Source: an uncultured Clostridia bacterium
GTDB taxonomy: Bacteria; Bacillota; Clostridia; Christensenellales; Borkfalkiaceae
DNA: 6,822 nucleotides
Direction of reading: 5' to 3'
Assembly (NCBI GenBank): GCA_937888935.1
Contig: CALARO010000187.1
Coordinates: 1 to 6,822 of the forward strand
The translations under genes and the position numbers were made by a program. Below the pieces are notes generated by a model. That model had not been told where the DNA came from, did no database searches, and worked only from the letters and a program-made list of their open reading frames with translations. Shown one piece after another: positions 5,396 through 6,822 of this stretch. The number at the start of each line of letters is the position of its first letter. Position 1 is the stretch's first letter.

Positions 5396-6682
5396 ATGGC
5401 ATACGATATCAACGAACTCGTGGTAACGAACGAAGAAACGAACGAGCGTATTCAAAACGGCATCGAGAAAAACCGCAAGGGCGATTTCACCCTGAAAACG
5501 CCTTTCAAAGCGGGCGAAAAAGTGCATGTGAAGCTGAAAAATCACAAATTCCGCTTCGGCTGCAATATGTTCATGCTCGATGAAATCCCGGACGATCCGC
5601 ATAAAAACGAGCTTTACAAAGAGAAGCTCGCCGCGCTTTTCAATATGGCAACCGTGCCGTTTTATTGGGACGCCACCGAGCCGACGGACGGGCATACGAG
5701 ATACGATAAAAATTCAGAAAAAATTTATCGCCGTCCGCCTGCGGATCTGTGCGTGGAATTTTGCGAAAAGCACGGCATCGAGCCGCGTGAACACGCGCTT
5801 TGCTACGATCATTTCTTCCCCGAGTGGCTCAAAGGCAAGAGCAACGAAGAAGTGAAAGCGCACCTTGAAAAGCGCATGCAGGAAATTTCTTCGCGCTACG
5901 CCGATAAAATCCACACCATCGAAGTTACGAACGAAATGTTCTGGTGGGAAAACTGGGTGACGGATTTTTACCTTGCGCCCGATTTTATGGAGTGGTGCTA
6001 TAAAACGGCGGCGAAATACTTCCCGCATAACGAGCTTTGCATCAACGAATGGTCGGGAGCGATCTGGGAAACCCGCGCCTGCGCTTACGATGCGTACTAT
6101 ATGATGATCGAAAACCTTTTGCTGAAAGGCTGCCGTATCGACGCGATCGGCGCGCAGTATCACATGTTCCAGCGCAAAGAAAAGTATTTGAACGATACGC
6201 GCAGATTTTATAATCTGCCGCACCTTTTCGACGCGCTGGATAATTACGGTCGCTTTAAAAAACCGATTGAAATCACCGAGGTTACGATTCCCGCGTTTAC
6301 GGCGGAAGAAGCGGACGAAACTTCTCAGGCGGACGTGATCGAGCGGCTGTATTCTCTGTGGTTCTCGCACGAAAACGTTTCGCAGATCGTATACTGGAAT
6401 TTGGCGGACGGCTACGCGGCATTCACCACGCCCGGCAACATGGAAGAAGGCGAAAACTATTATCGCGGCGGCTTGCTGCGCTTCGATATGAGCGAAAAAC
6501 CCGCCTACAAGCGGCTGTATCATCTTATCAAAGAAGTGTGGACGACGGACGAAACGCTTGAAGTCGGCAAAAACGGCGAAATGAAATTCCGCGGCTTCTA
6601 CGGCGAATACGAAGCGGAAGCGGGCGGCAAAAAATATAGAGTAACGCTGAACGAAAACGGCGCGGTCGGGGTGCTGAAATGA
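5396..6682 (+). CDS. GH10-like glycoside hydrolase, cytoplasmic (paralog 2)
   Basis: A 428-residue protein without a signal peptide and with the same three-part layout as its upstream neighbour: N-terminal beta domain (RKGDFTLKT, about 27-35), GH10-type barrel, and C-terminal MKFRGFYGEYEAE domain (about 396-428). The acid/base is E180 in VTNE and the nucleophile is E295 in ITEVTIP; QYH (254-256) and VYWNLADGYA (332-341) are present. The motif that reads GHxLxWH in xylanases is EHALCYDH (132-139), so Trp has become Tyr, and the usual Glu-Asn-x-x-Lys-Trp is TVPFYW (86-91). It therefore departs further from xylanases than its paralog, and the two probably differ in specificity. AGAGGT precedes the ATG with good spacing. 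It has its own promoter, and its stop overlaps the next start as ATGA, so the two products are probably translationally coupled. Confidence 0.88.
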   Translation: MAYDINELVVTNEETNERIQNGIEKNRKGDFTLKTPFKAGEKVHVKLKNHKFRFGCNMFMLDEIPDDPHKNELYKEKLAALFNMATVPFYWDATEPTDGHTRYDKNSEKIYRRPPADLCVEFCEKHGIEPREHALCYDHFFPEWLKGKSNEEVKAHLEKRMQEISSRYADKIHTIEVTNEMFWWENWVTDFYLAPDFMEWCYKTAAKYFPHNELCINEWSGAIWETRACAYDAYYMMIENLLLKGCRIDAIGAQYHMFQRKEKYLNDTRRFYNLPHLFDALDNYGRFKKPIEITEVTIPAFTAEEADETSQADVIERLYSLWFSHENVSQIVYWNLADGYAAFTTPGNMEEGENYYRGGLLRFDMSEKPAYKRLYHLIKEVWTTDETLEVGKNGEMKFRGFYGEYEAEAGGKKYRVTLNENGAVGVLK

Positions 6683-6822
6683 AAAGCGGCGCAATGAAAA
6701 AAGCATTGGTCACAGGCTCTACGCAGGGCATCGGCAAAGCGATCGCGGCGCGGCTCGTGAAAGACGGGTTTTACGTGATCGTGCATTGCAGCGGCGATAT
6801 AGAAAAGGCGAAGCGCGTGCAA
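6679..6822 (+). CDS. Short-chain dehydrogenase/reductase (SDR), N-terminal part, runs off the window
   Basis: The first 48 residues are visible and the frame is open to the right edge. KKALVTGSTQGIGKAIAARL contains the SDR nucleotide-binding motif T-G-x-x-x-G-I-G (residues 12-19) after a first beta strand, which is enough to place it in the NAD(P)-dependent SDR family. The ATG at 6679 overlaps the previous stop by four bases (ATGA) and has GGGGTG five bases upstream; an internal ATG at 6694 would begin MKKALVTG, closer to a typical SDR start, but has no ribosome site. In this setting it may oxidise or reduce a sugar, sugar acid or keto intermediate. The catalytic Ser-Tyr-Lys region and the substrate pocket lie beyond the window, so specificity cannot be judged. 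Confidence 0.88.
   Translation, partial: MKSGAMKKALVTGSTQGIGKAIAARLVKDGFYVIVHCSGDIEKAKRVQ

Noticed and set aside
5714..6706. A 330-codon open frame on the minus strand opposite the second GH10-like gene
   Set aside because: Composition is typical of an antisense shadow and no domain is recognisable, while the plus-strand gene has clear catalytic motifs.

Overview
The window looks like chromosomal DNA from a spore-forming Clostridia-type Firmicute, probably an uncultured gut lineage. The evidence is a clear spoIIID gene with its own sigma-E-like promoter, Shine-Dalgarno sites on most genes, sigma-A-type promoters, and moderate GC with A-rich spacers. Species-level assignment is not possible from this sequence.

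Layout. Positions 1-531 hold the 3' end of a type II topoisomerase A subunit (GyrA or ParC type). A short spacer with a sigma-E-like promoter leads into spoIIID (609-932, TTG start). A bidirectional hairpin terminator (983-1030) separates this core block from an accessory sugar-catabolism block. That block starts with an AraC-family regulator on the minus strand (1040-1930). The regulator is divergent from a plus-strand series: a mandelate-racemase-type enolase-superfamily enzyme, probably an acid-sugar dehydratase (2120-3445); two paralogous, signal-peptide-less GH10-like glycoside hydrolases (3841-5139 and 5396-6682); and the start of a short-chain dehydrogenase/reductase (6679 to the window edge), which overlaps the second hydrolase by ATGA.

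How the genes may work together (inference). The AraC-type regulator senses a sugar or sugar acid and activates the dehydratase promoter through a 21-bp-spaced direct repeat abutting the -35 box. The two GH10-like enzymes would cut an imported oligosaccharide or glycoside in the cytoplasm. The dehydratase and SDR would process a released sugar acid. Both GH10-like proteins keep the two catalytic glutamates but lack the Glu-Asn...Lys residues that form the xylan glycone subsites, so the substrate is probably not ordinary xylan.

The two large spacers (3446-3840 and 5140-5395) are unusually rich in structure. Each carries one copy of a two-hairpin repeat whose second stem differs in sequence but stays paired, and one copy of a 17-bp motif shared upstream of both hydrolase genes. 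The first spacer also has a 22-bp direct repeat. The second has a long hairpin and a consensus sigma-A promoter placed only about a dozen bases before the start codon. The most interesting points are the divergent hydrolase pair, the AraC operator/promoter arrangement, the covarying repeat family, and the sigma-E promoter with TTG start at spoIIID.
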